Notes: generated from the letters alone by a model not told the origin. 36,878 nt of DNA from Clostridiales bacterium (GCA_012519845.1 JAAYPK010000004.1:1-36878); one strand, 5' to 3'. Positions 7,888 to 17,838 are shown, counted from the first letter of the stretch. Translations and numbers: made by a program.

Positions 7888-8268
7888 ATGGAAGACTTAA
7901 ACAACAATGAAAACATTGGTGTTGTCAAGATTTCTGATGAAGTTGTAAGCGTTATAGCTGGAATTGCAGCAGAAGAAATCAAAGGTGTTGTAGAATTTCA
8001 AGGTGGTGTTACAAACAATTTAACACATATATTTAAAGGTAAAAAGTCTTCAGGTAGAGCTGTTAAGGTGACATTAGAAGAAGATAGAGCTATAATTGAT
8101 ATAGGATTGGCAGTTGAATATGGAGTTAAAATAATGGATGTTGTTGGCCAAGTTCAAGAAAATGTAAAAAAGACTGTTGAAGCAATGACAGGACTTGTTG
8201 TTGATGATGTTAATGTAACAGTTCTAGATATATTTTTACCAAAAACTATTGAAAAACAAGAAGTTTAA
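7888..8268 (+). CDS. yqhY: Asp23/Gls24-family envelope stress protein YqhY
   Basis: 126 residues counted from the ATG at 7888, which has AGGAGG (7873-7878) 9 nt upstream. A longer in-frame TTG at 7858 lacks a ribosome site. The whole length is one Asp23 domain: GVVKISDEVVSVIAGIAAEE at the start, IDIGLAVEYGVKIMDVVGQV in the middle and VNVTVLDIFLP at the end. In Bacillus the ortholog lies between accC and nusB and is linked to acetyl-CoA carboxylase control. Here accB and accC are absent from the neighbourhood, so that link may not hold. Confidence 0.94.
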   Translation: MEDLNNNENIGVVKISDEVVSVIAGIAAEEIKGVVEFQGGVTNNLTHIFKGKKSSGRAVKVTLEEDRAIIDIGLAVEYGVKIMDVVGQVQENVKKTVEAMTGLVVDDVNVTVLDIFLPKTIEKQEV

Positions 8269-8320
8269 AAAAACAAGCTATTTAAAATAGAATTGCTATT
8301 TTAAATAGCTTGTTTTATTA
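8269..8320 (+). terminator. Rho-independent terminator of yqhY
   Basis: Long perfect stem: AACAAGCTATTTAAAATAG pairs with CTATTTTAAATAGCTTGTT across a 5-nt loop, then T-rich sequence. The A-rich 5' flank could let it work in both directions. Confidence 0.9.
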
Positions 8321-8423
8321 TTTATCACTTTTTATTTATTAAATCTAGAAAGTAAAGTATTCTTGTGATAAAATATAACAAGTTATTTAATCGTAATGGG
8401 AAATAAATTTTCGGAGGAAGAAA

Positions 8424-8828
8424 ATGAGTAGAAAAAGTTCGAGAGAAAAAGCATTAGAAATATTATATGGAATGGAAATAAGTAAAGACACTCCAGAAGA
8501 AGCAATAGAAAGCTTTTATGAAAATTATGAAGGTGATATTACTGAAATATCTAAAGAGTATTTGGAAAAAGTGGTAAAAGGAGTATTTGAAAATAAAGAG
8601 GAACTTGACCAGTTAATTGAGGGGAAACTTCAAAACTGGAAATTGGAAAGGGTATCCAAAGTAAATTTATCTATTCTAAGAATTGCAATATATGAAATGA
8701 AATATATTGAGGATGTGCCTTCTAAAGTAGCATTAAATGAAGCAATAGAATTATGTAAAAAATATTCTGATGATAAAAACAAATCCTTTATTAATGGAGT
8801 TTTAGATAAGATTTTACATACTAATTAG
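8424..8828 (+). CDS. nusB: Transcription antitermination protein NusB
   Basis: 134 residues, usual length, with CGGAGGA before the ATG. All-helical RNA-binding protein that pairs with NusE (S10) on boxA RNA in rRNA antitermination. Family motifs: [12 protein letters not shown] at the N-terminus, and [11 protein letters not shown] followed by [20 protein letters not shown] and FINGVLDKI at the C-terminus. It starts the nusB-folD-xseA-xseB-ispA run, with 9 nt to folD. Confidence 0.97.
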   Translation: MSRKSSREKALEILYGMEISKDTPEEAIESFYENYEGDITEISKEYLEKVVKGVFENKEELDQLIEGKLQNWKLERVSKVNLSILRIAIYEMKYIEDVPSKVALNEAIELCKKYSDDKNKSFINGVLDKILHTN

Positions 8829-8837
8829 GAGGGAAAT

Positions 8838-9686
8838 ATGGGGCAAATAATTAATGGAAAAGAAATAGCTTCTACTGTAAAAGAAGAAATTAAAGCTTAT
8901 GTAAATGAAAGAGTAGCTGAAGGAAAGTCAAGACCTAAGATAATTTCAATATTAGTTGGAAATGATGGCGGTTCTATATATTATATGAATAGTCAGGAAA
9001 AAGTGGCTGTTTCATTAGGACTGGAATTTCAAAAAGTAATATTAGAGGATAATATTACAGAAGAATTATTAATTAATGAAATTGAAAAATTTAACAAGGA
9101 TACTTCTGTAAATGGTATAATGCTTCAGCTTCCGCTTCCAAAAACAATTAATGAAAAACATGTAGTTAATGCTATTTCACCAAGTAAGGATATAGATTGC
9201 TTAACAAGCGAAAATGTAGGGAAACTATATTTGGGAGAAACAGGTTTCATACCTTGTACTCCAAACTCAGTTATTACTTTATTAAAAAGATTAAATATTG
9301 ATCTTAATGGTAAAAATGCAGTAGTAATTGGAAGAAGTAACATAGTAGGAAAGCCAGTAGCACAATTACTTTTAAAAGAAAATGCTACAGTAACTATTTG
9401 TCATTCTAAAACCAAAAATATTAAAGATATTACAAGAACAGCTGATATACTTGTTGTTGCTATTGGAAAGCCAAAATTCTTAGATGATACATATATAAAA
9501 GAGGGTGCAATAGTAATAGATGTAGGAACATCTTCCTTTGAAGGGAAAATAACTGGCGATGTAGATTTTGATAAAGTAATAAACAAAGCTTCATTACTAA
9601 CACCAGTTCCTGGAGGGGTAGGTGCATTAACAACTACATTACTTATAAAAAATGCATGTGAGGCAATGATTAAAAATGAAAATTAA
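8838..9686 (+). CDS. folD: Bifunctional methylenetetrahydrofolate dehydrogenase/cyclohydrolase FolD
   Basis: 282 residues with TAGGAGGG upstream. It interconverts 5,10-methylene-, methenyl- and 10-formyl-tetrahydrofolate with [14 protein letters not shown] contains the catalytic Lys, LPLPK lies in the substrate loop, the Rossmann signature is [13 protein letters not shown] (about 162-174), and the C-terminal [11 protein letters not shown] is intact. The gene overlaps xseA by 11 nt. Opposite-strand frames at 9125-9343 and 9401-9586 are shadows. Confidence 0.97.
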   Translation: MGQIINGKEIASTVKEEIKAYVNERVAEGKSRPKIISILVGNDGGSIYYMNSQEKVAVSLGLEFQKVILEDNITEELLINEIEKFNKDTSVNGIMLQLPLPKTINEKHVVNAISPSKDIDCLTSENVGKLYLGETGFIPCTPNSVITLLKRLNIDLNGKNAVVIGRSNIVGKPVAQLLLKENATVTICHSKTKNIKDITRTADILVVAIGKPKFLDDTYIKEGAIVIDVGTSSFEGKITGDVDFDKVINKASLLTPVPGGVGALTTTLLIKNACEAMIKNEN

Positions 9687-10869
9687 AATCTTATCTGTAT
9701 CTGAGGTTAATAATTACTTAAAAAAAATAATTGATAATGACTTTGTTTTAAATAATCTCTCTGTAAAAGGAGAGATTTCTAATTTAAAGTATCATTCTAG
9801 TGGACATATATATTTTTCATTAAAGGATAACAGTTCAAAAATAAATTGTGTTATGTTTAAAAGTAAAGCTATGATGCTTAATATTAGGTTAAAAGAGGGA
9901 ATGAATGTTATATTAAGTGGAAGAGCATCCATATATACTGCAACAGGAAGTATGCAGATATATTGTGAAGAAATAGAAGAAGATGGCGTTGGAAAATTAT
10001 ATATAGAATTTGAAAAATTAAAAGAAAGATTATCTAAAGAAGGATATTTTAATGAAGATAATAAAAAACCAATCCCTAAAATGCCAAGTAGAATAGGAAT
10101 TGTAACATCATTAACTGGAGCAGTATTTCAAGATATAAAAAACGTAACCAGAAGGCGTAATGACTTAGTTGATTTAGTTTTATATCCAGCAAAAGTACAG
10201 GGGAATGGAGCATATAAAGAAATAATTAGTGGTATTAAATACTTTAATAAAAGCAATTCTGTTGATGTAATTATAATTGGTAGAGGTGGAGGTTCTATAG
10301 AGGAATTATGGAACTTTAATGAAGAGGAATTAGCTAAAGAAATATTTAAATCTAAATTACCAATTATATCAGCAGTAGGTCATGAAGTTGATTATACTAT
10401 TTCAGATTTTGTAAGTGATTGTAGAGCTGCTACACCATCACAGGCGGCAGAAATTGCAGTGCCTATGAAGGAAGAAATTACTAGTAGTATAGATTATATT
10501 AAAACAAATATGGAAAGAATTATAAGAGATAGACTTAAAGGAGAAAAAGAAAAAATTGATTCCTTAGTAAGGATCTTAAAATTAAATTCACCTATGAGCA
10601 AAATTGCAAATTCATATTTGGAAATTGATAAAATACAAAACAGAATGAATTATATAATGAGAAAAAAAATTGAAATGGAAAAAGAAAAATTAATAGGACT
10701 AAATAATTTATTAATTGCCAATAATCCTACTAACCTTCTAATAAAAGGTTATGCTATAATAGAAGATGAATTTGGAATAATAAGTACAAAAAGCAAGATA
10801 TCTGAAGAAAAAAATATTAAAATAACATTAAAAGATGGAAAAGTTCAAGGAAAATTTACACCTTTATAA
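9676..10869 (+). CDS. xseA: Exodeoxyribonuclease VII large subunit
   Basis: 397 residues. An N-terminal OB fold (about 1-100; [20 protein letters not shown]) binds DNA. The nuclease core has [31 protein letters not shown] and [17 protein letters not shown] with [11 protein letters not shown] coiled-coil region (about 260-335) is where XseB subunits attach, and the usual GYAI end domain is present. It works with XseB on single-stranded DNA ends. The start overlaps folD, suggesting translational coupling. Confidence 0.97.
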   Translation: MKIKILSVSEVNNYLKKIIDNDFVLNNLSVKGEISNLKYHSSGHIYFSLKDNSSKINCVMFKSKAMMLNIRLKEGMNVILSGRASIYTATGSMQIYCEEIEEDGVGKLYIEFEKLKERLSKEGYFNEDNKKPIPKMPSRIGIVTSLTGAVFQDIKNVTRRRNDLVDLVLYPAKVQGNGAYKEIISGIKYFNKSNSVDVIIIGRGGGSIEELWNFNEEELAKEIFKSKLPIISAVGHEVDYTISDFVSDCRAATPSQAAEIAVPMKEEITSSIDYIKTNMERIIRDRLKGEKEKIDSLVRILKLNSPMSKIANSYLEIDKIQNRMNYIMRKKIEMEKEKLIGLNNLLIANNPTNLLIKGYAIIEDEFGIISTKSKISEEKNIKITLKDGKVQGKFTPL

Positions 10870-10883
10870 TAGGAGGAAATAAA

Positions 10884-11093
10884 ATGGCTAAGAAAGAAAG
10901 TTATGAGGAAATGTTAAACAAACTTCAAGAGGTACTTAACTCTTTAGAGGAAAAGGAACTGAACTTAGAGGAATCGATGAAGGCCTATGAGGAAGGTGTT
11001 AAGCTTGTAAACAAGTTGCAAAAAACTTTAAGTACTTTGGAAGGAAAAATATTAGTTGTTAAAGATGAAAAAGAGATAGAGTTAGGAGAATAA
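10884..11093 (+). CDS. xseB: Exodeoxyribonuclease VII small subunit
   Basis: 69 residues with TAGGAGG before the ATG. Helical hairpin protein with the conserved [20 protein letters not shown] and [17 protein letters not shown]. Several copies wrap the XseA coiled coil. It is 14 nt after xseA and 1 nt before ispA. Confidence 0.96.
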   Translation: MAKKESYEEMLNKLQEVLNSLEEKELNLEESMKAYEEGVKLVNKLQKTLSTLEGKILVVKDEKEIELGE

Positions 11094-11094
11094 T

Positions 11095-11967
11095 ATGAAA
11101 ATAAATAATCTTAAAAATGAAATTAATATTTATTTAAATGACTATTTTAAAAATAAAGGTTCTTATAATAAAATTATTTATGAGGCAACAAGTTATAGTT
11201 TAAATATTGGTGGAAAAAGAATAAGACCTATTTTCATGTTATTAACATATAGTTTATATAAGGATAATTATAAAGAGGTTTTACCAATGGCAGCAGCAAT
11301 AGAAATGATTCATACGTATTCATTAATTCATGATGATTTACCAGCTATGGATAATGATGATTTAAGAAGAGGAAAGCCAACAAATCATAAAGTTTTTGGA
11401 GAAGGAATTGCAACTTTGGCAGGTGATGCTTTACTAAATGAAGCAATGATAATCTTAATTAATTATTCATTAGAAAAAGGAAGATCTGCTTTAAGAGCTG
11501 CAAAAGAAATTGCAGAAGCAGCCGGAGCAGAAGGGATGATTGGTGGCCAAGTAGTAGATATATTAAGTGAACAAAAGGAAGAAATAAGTGAAGATGAACT
11601 TAAGTATATGCATTTAAAGAAAACAGGAGAACTTATTAGAGCATCAATAATTGCTGGTGCAATCCTTGCTGAGGCCAGTGAAAAAGATATATTAACTTTA
11701 AATACATTGGGGGAAAAAATAGGGTTAGCATTCCAAATTAAAGATGATATTTTGGATGTTACTGGAAATGAGAAAAAGTTAGGAAAACAGGCACATAAGG
11801 ATATAGAGGGTAACAAGTGTAATTTTATTACTACTTATGGCATAGAAAAATGTAAAAAAATGTGTGTGGAATTAACTAAAGAGAGCTTAGACATTTTGGA
11901 TGGATTAAATAAAGATTCAAAAGAATTAAAAGAATTAATAATTAATCTCTTAGAAAGAGAAAATTAA
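11095..11967 (+). CDS. ispA: Polyprenyl (farnesyl/geranyl) diphosphate synthase
   Basis: 290 residues. Both Asp-rich motifs of trans-prenyltransferases are present: the first, DDLPAMDNDDLRRGKPT (about 81-97), and the second, KDDILDVTG (about 218-226), plus GGKRIRP for diphosphate binding. It condenses isopentenyl diphosphate with allylic diphosphates to C10-C15 products for undecaprenyl phosphate and quinone-type chains. The next gene, dxs, supplies the precursors through the methylerythritol pathway. Chain length is inferred from ispA synteny. Confidence 0.95.
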   Translation: MKINNLKNEINIYLNDYFKNKGSYNKIIYEATSYSLNIGGKRIRPIFMLLTYSLYKDNYKEVLPMAAAIEMIHTYSLIHDDLPAMDNDDLRRGKPTNHKVFGEGIATLAGDALLNEAMIILINYSLEKGRSALRAAKEIAEAAGAEGMIGGQVVDILSEQKEEISEDELKYMHLKKTGELIRASIIAGAILAEASEKDILTLNTLGEKIGLAFQIKDDILDVTGNEKKLGKQAHKDIEGNKCNFITTYGIEKCKKMCVELTKESLDILDGLNKDSKELKELIINLLEREN

Positions 11968-11983
11968 AAAGGAAATGATTATA

Positions 11984-13843
11984 ATGACAAATTTATTAAA
12001 TAGTAAGAAGTTTCCTAATGATATAAAGACGTTAAGTAATAATGAAACAGAAGAATTAGGGAAAGAAATACGTGAATTTCTAATAGAAAGTGTTTCTAAA
12101 ACTGGTGGCCATTTAGCTTCTAACTTAGGTATTGTTGAATTAACCTTAAGTATATTTAAAAGTTTTGATATAGGTAAAGATAAAATAATTTATGATGTTG
12201 GTCATCAAAGTTATGTTCATAAAATTCTAACTGGTAGAAAAGATAAATTCCATAAATTAAGGCAAAAAGATGGAATAAGTGGATTCCCTAAAAGGAATGA
12301 AAGTGAATACGACTATTTTGATACAGGACATAGTAGCACTTCAATTTCAGCAGCACTTGGAATGGCAAGAGCAAGAGATATAAAAGGTGAAGATTACTCA
12401 GTAATTGCAGTTATTGGTGATGGAGCATTAACTGGTGGCATGGCATATGAAGCTTTAAATGATGTGGGATTTAAGAAAACAAAATTAATAATAATTTTAA
12501 ATGATAATCAAATGTCTATATCTAAAAATGTAGGAGGATTATCAAAATATTTAAATGATTTAAGAATGGAACCTAAATATAATGAAATTAAAAATAATAT
12601 TAATACTACTTTAAAAAATAGTAGGTATGGAAAAGGATTAATTAAACCTTTAACCAAAATAAAAGATAGTATTAAACAATTAGTTGTGCCATCAATGTTA
12701 TTTGAAGATATGGGCTTAAAATATGTTGGACCAATTGATGGACACGATATTAATAAAATGAATGAAGTATTCAAAAAAGCAAAAGCTATAGATGGACCTG
12801 TCATTATCCATGTAATAACTCAAAAAGGAAGAGGATATGAACTTGCTGAGAAGAGTCCACAAACTTATCATGGAGTATCACCATTTAATTTAGAATGTGG
12901 AATAAAATTAGGTGAAGATACAGTAGATTATTCAAGTGAATTTGGAAAAGTAATGACTGCAGTAGGAAGGGAAAATAAAAATGTTGTTGCAGTTACTGCA
13001 GCTATGCCAGATGGTACAGGATTAAAAGATTTTGCAAAGGAATTTCCTAAAAGATTTTTTGACGTAGGAATTGCTGAAGAACATGCAGTAACATTATGTG
13101 CAGGAATGACATGTGGAGGCTTGAAGCCTGTATTTGCAGTGTATTCAACTTTTTTACAAAGAGCCTATGATCAAGTTTTACATGATGTTTGTATACAAAA
13201 CTTACCTGTTGTATTTGCTATTGATAGGGCAGGAGTTGTAGGAGCAGATGGAGAAACTCATCAGGGAATAATGGATATATCGTATTTGTCTATGATACCT
13301 AATATGACAATAATTGCGCCAAAGTGTGTGAAAGAAATGGATATATTAATAAGGTACGCAATAAATCATAATGGACCAATTGCAATAAGGTATCCTAAAG
13401 GTACTGATACAATAAGTAATATTAAGCCTATCACTAAAATTAAATATGGGAAATGGGAAATAATTAATAGTGGTGAAAAGGTAGCAATAATTGGAACAGG
13501 TAAAATGATTCAAAATATAATTATGGCAAATGAAAAGTTAAAAGAAGAAGGTATTAATTGTACAATAATTAATGCAATTTTTATAAAACCCATAGATAAA
13601 GAATTAATTAAAACTTTAGCAGAAAATAATTACAAAATACTTACAGTTGAAGATAATATGCATTCTGGTGGATTAGGTTCTATGATATTAGATGAATTAA
13701 ATAAATGTGGTTATATAGATAAGATTAAAATTTTAGCCTATGAAGATACATTTGTAAGTCAAGGGAAAATAGAAGAACTATATGAAGAAAACGGATTAGA
13801 TATGGGAAATATAATTAATGAAGTTAAAAAACTGTTAATATAA
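11984..13843 (+). CDS. dxs: 1-deoxy-D-xylulose-5-phosphate synthase
   Basis: 619 residues counted from the ATG at 11984. An ATG three codons upstream (11975) leaves only 2 nt after the AAAAGG ribosome site, so I prefer 11984. Thiamine diphosphate enzyme that joins pyruvate and glyceraldehyde-3-phosphate, the first step of the methylerythritol phosphate route. Motifs: YDVGHQSYVHKILTGR, FDTGHSSTSISAALG, thiamine-binding GDGALTGGMAYEALN with NDNQMSIS, and transketolase-type FDVGIAEEHAVT and HQGIMDISYL. It follows ispA directly and precedes tlyA by 14 nt. Confidence 0.97.
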   Translation: MTNLLNSKKFPNDIKTLSNNETEELGKEIREFLIESVSKTGGHLASNLGIVELTLSIFKSFDIGKDKIIYDVGHQSYVHKILTGRKDKFHKLRQKDGISGFPKRNESEYDYFDTGHSSTSISAALGMARARDIKGEDYSVIAVIGDGALTGGMAYEALNDVGFKKTKLIIILNDNQMSISKNVGGLSKYLNDLRMEPKYNEIKNNINTTLKNSRYGKGLIKPLTKIKDSIKQLVVPSMLFEDMGLKYVGPIDGHDINKMNEVFKKAKAIDGPVIIHVITQKGRGYELAEKSPQTYHGVSPFNLECGIKLGEDTVDYSSEFGKVMTAVGRENKNVVAVTAAMPDGTGLKDFAKEFPKRFFDVGIAEEHAVTLCAGMTCGGLKPVFAVYSTFLQRAYDQVLHDVCIQNLPVVFAIDRAGVVGADGETHQGIMDISYLSMIPNMTIIAPKCVKEMDILIRYAINHNGPIAIRYPKGTDTISNIKPITKIKYGKWEIINSGEKVAIIGTGKMIQNIIMANEKLKEEGINCTIINAIFIKPIDKELIKTLAENNYKILTVEDNMHSGGLGSMILDELNKCGYIDKIKILAYEDTFVSQGKIEELYEENGLDMGNIINEVKKLLI

Positions 13844-13857
13844 GAGGAGTTAGTTTA

Positions 13858-14667
13858 ATGTCAGAAAAAAAAGAAAGACTTGATACTCTGCTTGTTGAAA
13901 AAGGAATACTATCATCAAGAGAAAAAGCAAAAGCAAGTATTATGGCTGGAGAAATATTTGTTAATGATCAAAGAGTTGATAAAGCAGGAGAAAAAGTTAG
14001 TGTAGATTCAAAAATAGAATTTAAAGGGAAAACCCTTAAATATGTTAGTCGTGGTGGATTAAAATTAGAAAAAGCAATGAAATCATTTCCTATTGTTTTA
14101 AATGATAAAATTTGTATGGATATAGGCGCATCTACAGGTGGATTTACAGATTGTATGTTGCAAAATGGTGCCAAAAAGGTATATGCAGTTGATGTGGGCT
14201 ATGGTCAATTTGCTTGGAAGCTAAGAACTGACGAGAGAGTTGTTTGTATGGAAAGAACTAATATTAGATATGTAACTGAAGACGATATTTCTGATAAACT
14301 TGACTTTGCTTCTATTGATGTGTCATTTATTTCTTTAAAAAAGATTATGCCAGCTATAGTTAATTTATTAAAGGATAATGGGGAAGTAGTAGCTTTAATA
14401 AAGCCTCAATTTGAAGCAGGTAGAGAAAAAGTAGGCAAAAAAGGTGTTGTTAGAGATATAGAAGTACATAAAGAAGTTGTATATGATATTGTAGATTATT
14501 TACTATCAATTAATCTTAATGTTTTAGGATTAAGTTATTCGCCAATTAAAGGACCAGAGGGAAATATTGAATATCTAATCTATTTTTCAAAGGACAACGG
14601 AAAAGCAAGTAGTTTTGAAAGAGCCATTGTGGAAAAGATAGTTTTAGATTCCCATACGGAAATATAG
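13858..14667 (+). CDS. tlyA: TlyA-family 2'-O-methyltransferase (S4 + FtsJ domains)
   Basis: 269 residues, GAGGAG before the ATG. An N-terminal S4 RNA-binding domain (about 5-65; RLDTLLVEKGILSSREKAK) is joined to an FtsJ-like SAM methyltransferase with motif I MDIGASTGGFTDCML (about 87-101) and catalytic-type residues in LIKPQFE. The actinobacterial ortholog methylates 16S and 23S rRNA riboses; Bacillus YqxC occupies the same locus. The exact rRNA target here is inferred. Confidence 0.93.
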   Translation: MSEKKERLDTLLVEKGILSSREKAKASIMAGEIFVNDQRVDKAGEKVSVDSKIEFKGKTLKYVSRGGLKLEKAMKSFPIVLNDKICMDIGASTGGFTDCMLQNGAKKVYAVDVGYGQFAWKLRTDERVVCMERTNIRYVTEDDISDKLDFASIDVSFISLKKIMPAIVNLLKDNGEVVALIKPQFEAGREKVGKKGVVRDIEVHKEVVYDIVDYLLSINLNVLGLSYSPIKGPEGNIEYLIYFSKDNGKASSFERAIVEKIVLDSHTEI

Positions 14668-14682
14668 AATTTGGGGGGAATT

Positions 14683-15510
14683 ATGAAAAAATTAGCTATT
14701 GCCATAAATCCTACAAAGGATGCAGAATATAAAATATTAAAAATTGTAAAGGATAAATTTCAGAAAGCTTTTAATTTAGAAGAAGTTATTGTTTTTAATT
14801 CCTTTGACTCATATAAACAACAACTAAATCATGACATTGATTTGATTTTAGTTTTAGGTGGAGACGGAACTTTTTTAAATGTAGCAAGAGAAATGAGTAA
14901 GAAAGTTTCTATTCCATTAGTAGGAATAAATATGGGTAATTTAGGTTTTTTATCTGGAATTGAAGTAGGAAATATTGATGAGGCTATTGAAAAAATTAAA
15001 AACAAATATTATTCTATTGATAAAAGGATATTGCTAAATTGTACTATTGGAAATAAACATAATGAAAATGCAGTAAATGATGTTGTTGTATCTAGAGGAA
15101 TATTGTCAAGAATTGTAAATTTTCGAATTTTCGTTGATAATAAATTGTATACAACCTTCAAAGGGGATGGTTTAATTGTATCTACCCCTACAGGATCTAC
15201 AGCATATAATTTTTCAGCTGGTGGACCTATTGTATATCCCAATTTAGATTTAATAACTTTAACTCCCATTTGTCCTCATACAAAAAGTATGCAACCTATG
15301 GTGGTTAATGGTAATAGCGTAATAGAAATAATTCCAGAAAATAGCAGAGAAATTCATTTAACAGTTGATGGACAAAAGGTAATTAAGGTATTGGAAAAAG
15401 AAAAAATTAGGGTAACTAAAGCAAATAAAAATATAAAAGTACTTTTATTTGATGATTATGACTACTTTAAAGTATTAAGAACAAAAATATTAAATAATTC
15501 TAATGAATGA
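14683..15510 (+). CDS. nadK: NAD kinase
   Basis: 275 residues from the ATG at 14683 with GGGGGG at 14673-14678. An in-frame TTG at 14671 lies before the ribosome site and is rejected. It phosphorylates NAD to NADP. Motifs: GGDGTFLN (59-66), NMGNLGFLSG and TPTGSTAYNFSAGGPIV with the NAD-contacting residues. Placement between tlyA and argR differs from Bacillus, where these two are adjacent. The opposite-strand frame at 15009-15269 is a shadow. Confidence 0.96.
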   Translation: MKKLAIAINPTKDAEYKILKIVKDKFQKAFNLEEVIVFNSFDSYKQQLNHDIDLILVLGGDGTFLNVAREMSKKVSIPLVGINMGNLGFLSGIEVGNIDEAIEKIKNKYYSIDKRILLNCTIGNKHNENAVNDVVVSRGILSRIVNFRIFVDNKLYTTFKGDGLIVSTPTGSTAYNFSAGGPIVYPNLDLITLTPICPHTKSMQPMVVNGNSVIEIIPENSREIHLTVDGQKVIKVLEKEKIRVTKANKNIKVLLFDDYDYFKVLRTKILNNSNE

Positions 15511-15523
15511 GATGGTGAAGCAA

Positions 15524-15973
15524 GTGAAGTCAAAAAGGCATATAAGAATATTAGAAATAATTAAAAATAAGGATGTTGATACCCAAGAGGAGTTAGCAGA
15601 AGAATTAAAAAAAGCAGGATTTGACGTTACACAAGCGACAGTTTCGAGAGATATAAAGAATTTGAAGCTAATTAAAGTTCAGGGAGCTTCTGGCAAGTAT
15701 AGATATGAAGCGCCAAAAACAGAAAATACTTTAGTAAATAAAAAATTAAATTCTATGATTTCAAGTTTAGCAGTTTCGGTGGAAAATATAGACAAAATGG
15801 TGATAATTAAAACAGTCTCTGCGGGTGCAGCACCTGTAGCAGAGGCAATAGATAGTTTAGATTATAAAAATATTGCAGGAACTATAGCAGGAGAAAATAC
15901 AATATTTATTATAGTTAGATCTATAGAAGCAGCTGAAGAATTGGTGATTAATATAAAAAAATTAATTTCATAA
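15524..15973 (+). CDS. argR: Arginine repressor ArgR
   Basis: 149 residues from the GTG at 15524, with GGTG at 15514-15517. Alternative in-frame ATG at 15503 overlaps nadK and gives an N-terminal extension not usual for the family (MKSKRH start and 149-residue length are typical). It controls arginine biosynthesis and catabolism as a hexamer. The winged helix domain covers about 1-65 (SRDIKNLKLIKV) and the oligomerisation domain about 80-149. The arginine-binding motif normally reads GDDT or GDNT; here it is GENT (123-126), so the first Asp is Glu. Confidence 0.95.
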   Translation: MKSKRHIRILEIIKNKDVDTQEELAEELKKAGFDVTQATVSRDIKNLKLIKVQGASGKYRYEAPKTENTLVNKKLNSMISSLAVSVENIDKMVIIKTVSAGAAPVAEAIDSLDYKNIAGTIAGENTIFIIVRSIEAAEELVINIKKLIS

Positions 15974-15985
15974 AGGTGGTAGGTA

Positions 15986-17689
15986 ATGTTAATTCAATTA
16001 AATATAAGAAATTTTGCATTAATTGAAGAAGTATCAATTGAATTTAATGAGGGTTTCAATATTCTATCTGGTGAAACAGGTGCAGGTAAGTCGATACTTA
16101 TTGATGCTATAGACTATGTTTTAGGTGGAAAATTTTCAAAAGATTTAATTAGAACTGGTGAAGAAAGAACTTATGTTGAAGCAGTATTCTCTATTAATAA
16201 TGAAGGCATAAAAAATTCTTTAAATAATCTTAACATTGATTATGATGATATAATAATAATTTCTAGAGAAACTACTTTAAGTGGGAGAAGTATAATAAAA
16301 GTTAATGGTAAAAGTCTTATAGCAAGTCAATTAAAGAATATTCGCGAAAAGATTTTAGATATTCATGGACAACATCAAAATCAAAGTCTTCTTCAAAGAG
16401 GTGTACATATTGAATACTTAGATAATTTTATTGGATTAGAATTAGAAAAACCTTTAGATAATTTTAATATATTAAAAAGTGAATTATTAAAAGTACAGGA
16501 TGAAATAAATGAAATCAAAGGTAATGAGGATAACGAAAAACTTATAGATTATATAAAATTCCAAATAGATGATATAAAAAAGGGGAATTTATCATTAAAT
16601 GAAGAAGAAGAATTAAAAGAAGAGTATAATATTTTATCTAATGCTGAAAAAATAAATAATTCACTTAAAAATAGTTATGAATTACTAAAATCAAATGCTG
16701 AAGGAAATTCTATAATAGAATCATTAAGTAAAGTAATTAATGAGGTTTCCACTATAGAAAAGCATATTGAAACTTTTTCAAAGAAAAAAGAAATTTTAGA
16801 AGAGGCTTTTTATAATTTAGAGGAAATAGCAAGAGATATTCGGGATTTAGGCGATGAAATTGTTTATGATGATAATAAATTAGGAAAGATTAATGAAAGA
16901 TTATATGAAATTAATAATTATAAAAAGAAATATGGAAAAACAATAGAAGATGTACTTAAATATTATGAGGAATTAAATAGCAAATATGATAATTTATTAA
17001 ACGCAGAAGAAAAGTTAGCAGAATTAAAAGAAAAAGAAGAAGAAATACTTGCTAAGATGAAGGATGTAGGAATTATACTACATAATATAAGGCAAAATCA
17101 TTCAAAACAATTAGAAGACAAAATTTTAAATGAATTATCTTATGTTGGGTTGGAAAAATCCTCAATGAAAATATTAGTAGAATTTCAAGATGAATATAAC
17201 GAAAAAGGGTTTGATTCAGTAAGTTTTATGATTTCTACAAATACTGGAGAACCATTAAAACATTTAGAAAAAGTTTTATCAGGTGGAGAGTTATCAAGAA
17301 TAATGCTTGCTTTAAAATGTGTTTTTGCAGATAAAGAGTCAATTTCTACATTGATATTTGATGAAATTGATACAGGAATTAGTGGAGCAGTTGGGCAGAG
17401 AGTTGGAGAAAAAATGTATCAAGTATCTATCGGAAGACAAGTACTATGTATAACTCACTTACCTCAAATTGCAATACTATCAGATCATCATTATTATGTA
17501 AGTAAAAATGTAAAAAATGGAAAAACATTCACAGAAATTAAGCTTTTATCAAAAGAAGAAAAAATAATGCAAGTAGCAAGTATGTTAGGTGGAAATGAGG
17601 TAACAGAAGCAACAATTAACAATGTTAGAGAAATGTTGGCATTCGCTGAACAAAAGAAAAATGAAATAAAGTCTAATAAAAATACATAA
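15986..17689 (+). CDS. recN: DNA repair protein RecN
   Basis: 567 residues with AAGGTGG before the ATG. SMC-like ATPase acting early at double-strand breaks. Walker A GETGAGKSILIDAIDYVLGG at about 30-49, the motif DIHGQHQNQSLL, a long central coiled coil (about 155-375), ABC signature LSGGELSRIMLAL and Walker B TLIFDEIDTGISG, then ITHLPQIA. It follows argR by 12 nt as in Bacillus and ends at a clear terminator, so recN closes the housekeeping run. Confidence 0.97.
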   Translation: MLIQLNIRNFALIEEVSIEFNEGFNILSGETGAGKSILIDAIDYVLGGKFSKDLIRTGEERTYVEAVFSINNEGIKNSLNNLNIDYDDIIIISRETTLSGRSIIKVNGKSLIASQLKNIREKILDIHGQHQNQSLLQRGVHIEYLDNFIGLELEKPLDNFNILKSELLKVQDEINEIKGNEDNEKLIDYIKFQIDDIKKGNLSLNEEEELKEEYNILSNAEKINNSLKNSYELLKSNAEGNSIIESLSKVINEVSTIEKHIETFSKKKEILEEAFYNLEEIARDIRDLGDEIVYDDNKLGKINERLYEINNYKKKYGKTIEDVLKYYEELNSKYDNLLNAEEKLAELKEKEEEILAKMKDVGIILHNIRQNHSKQLEDKILNELSYVGLEKSSMKILVEFQDEYNEKGFDSVSFMISTNTGEPLKHLEKVLSGGELSRIMLALKCVFADKESISTLIFDEIDTGISGAVGQRVGEKMYQVSIGRQVLCITHLPQIAILSDHHYYVSKNVKNGKTFTEIKLLSKEEKIMQVASMLGGNEVTEATINNVREMLAFAEQKKNEIKSNKNT

Positions 17690-17708
17690 CAAATAATAAG
17701 ATGGAAAA

Positions 17709-17745
17709 AATAAAACCACAAGGTATAGTGGTTTTATTTTTTTAT
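17709..17745 (+). terminator. Rho-independent terminator of recN
   Basis: Stem ATAAAACCAC / GTGGTTTTAT with a short loop, followed by a T run. Confidence 0.88.
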
Positions 17746-17782
17746 ACATAAAATAAATGTCATTACTAACAAACTTACTATA

Positions 17783-17811
17783 GCATATAAGAATTCTTCA
17801 AAGGGTAAATT
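17783..17811 (+). promoter_or_regulatory. Possible SigF/SigG promoter of spoIVB
   Basis: GCATA (17783-17787), 15 bp, then GGGTAAATT (17803-17811). This fits the forespore pattern G-pyrimidine-ATA, N15, GGnRAnAnT with one mismatch. The Bacillus spoIVB gene is SigG (and weakly SigF) dependent, and the site ends 27 bp before the ATG. Confidence 0.5.
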
Positions 17812-17838
17812 AATGATAGAAGCAAAGGAGGAGATAAT

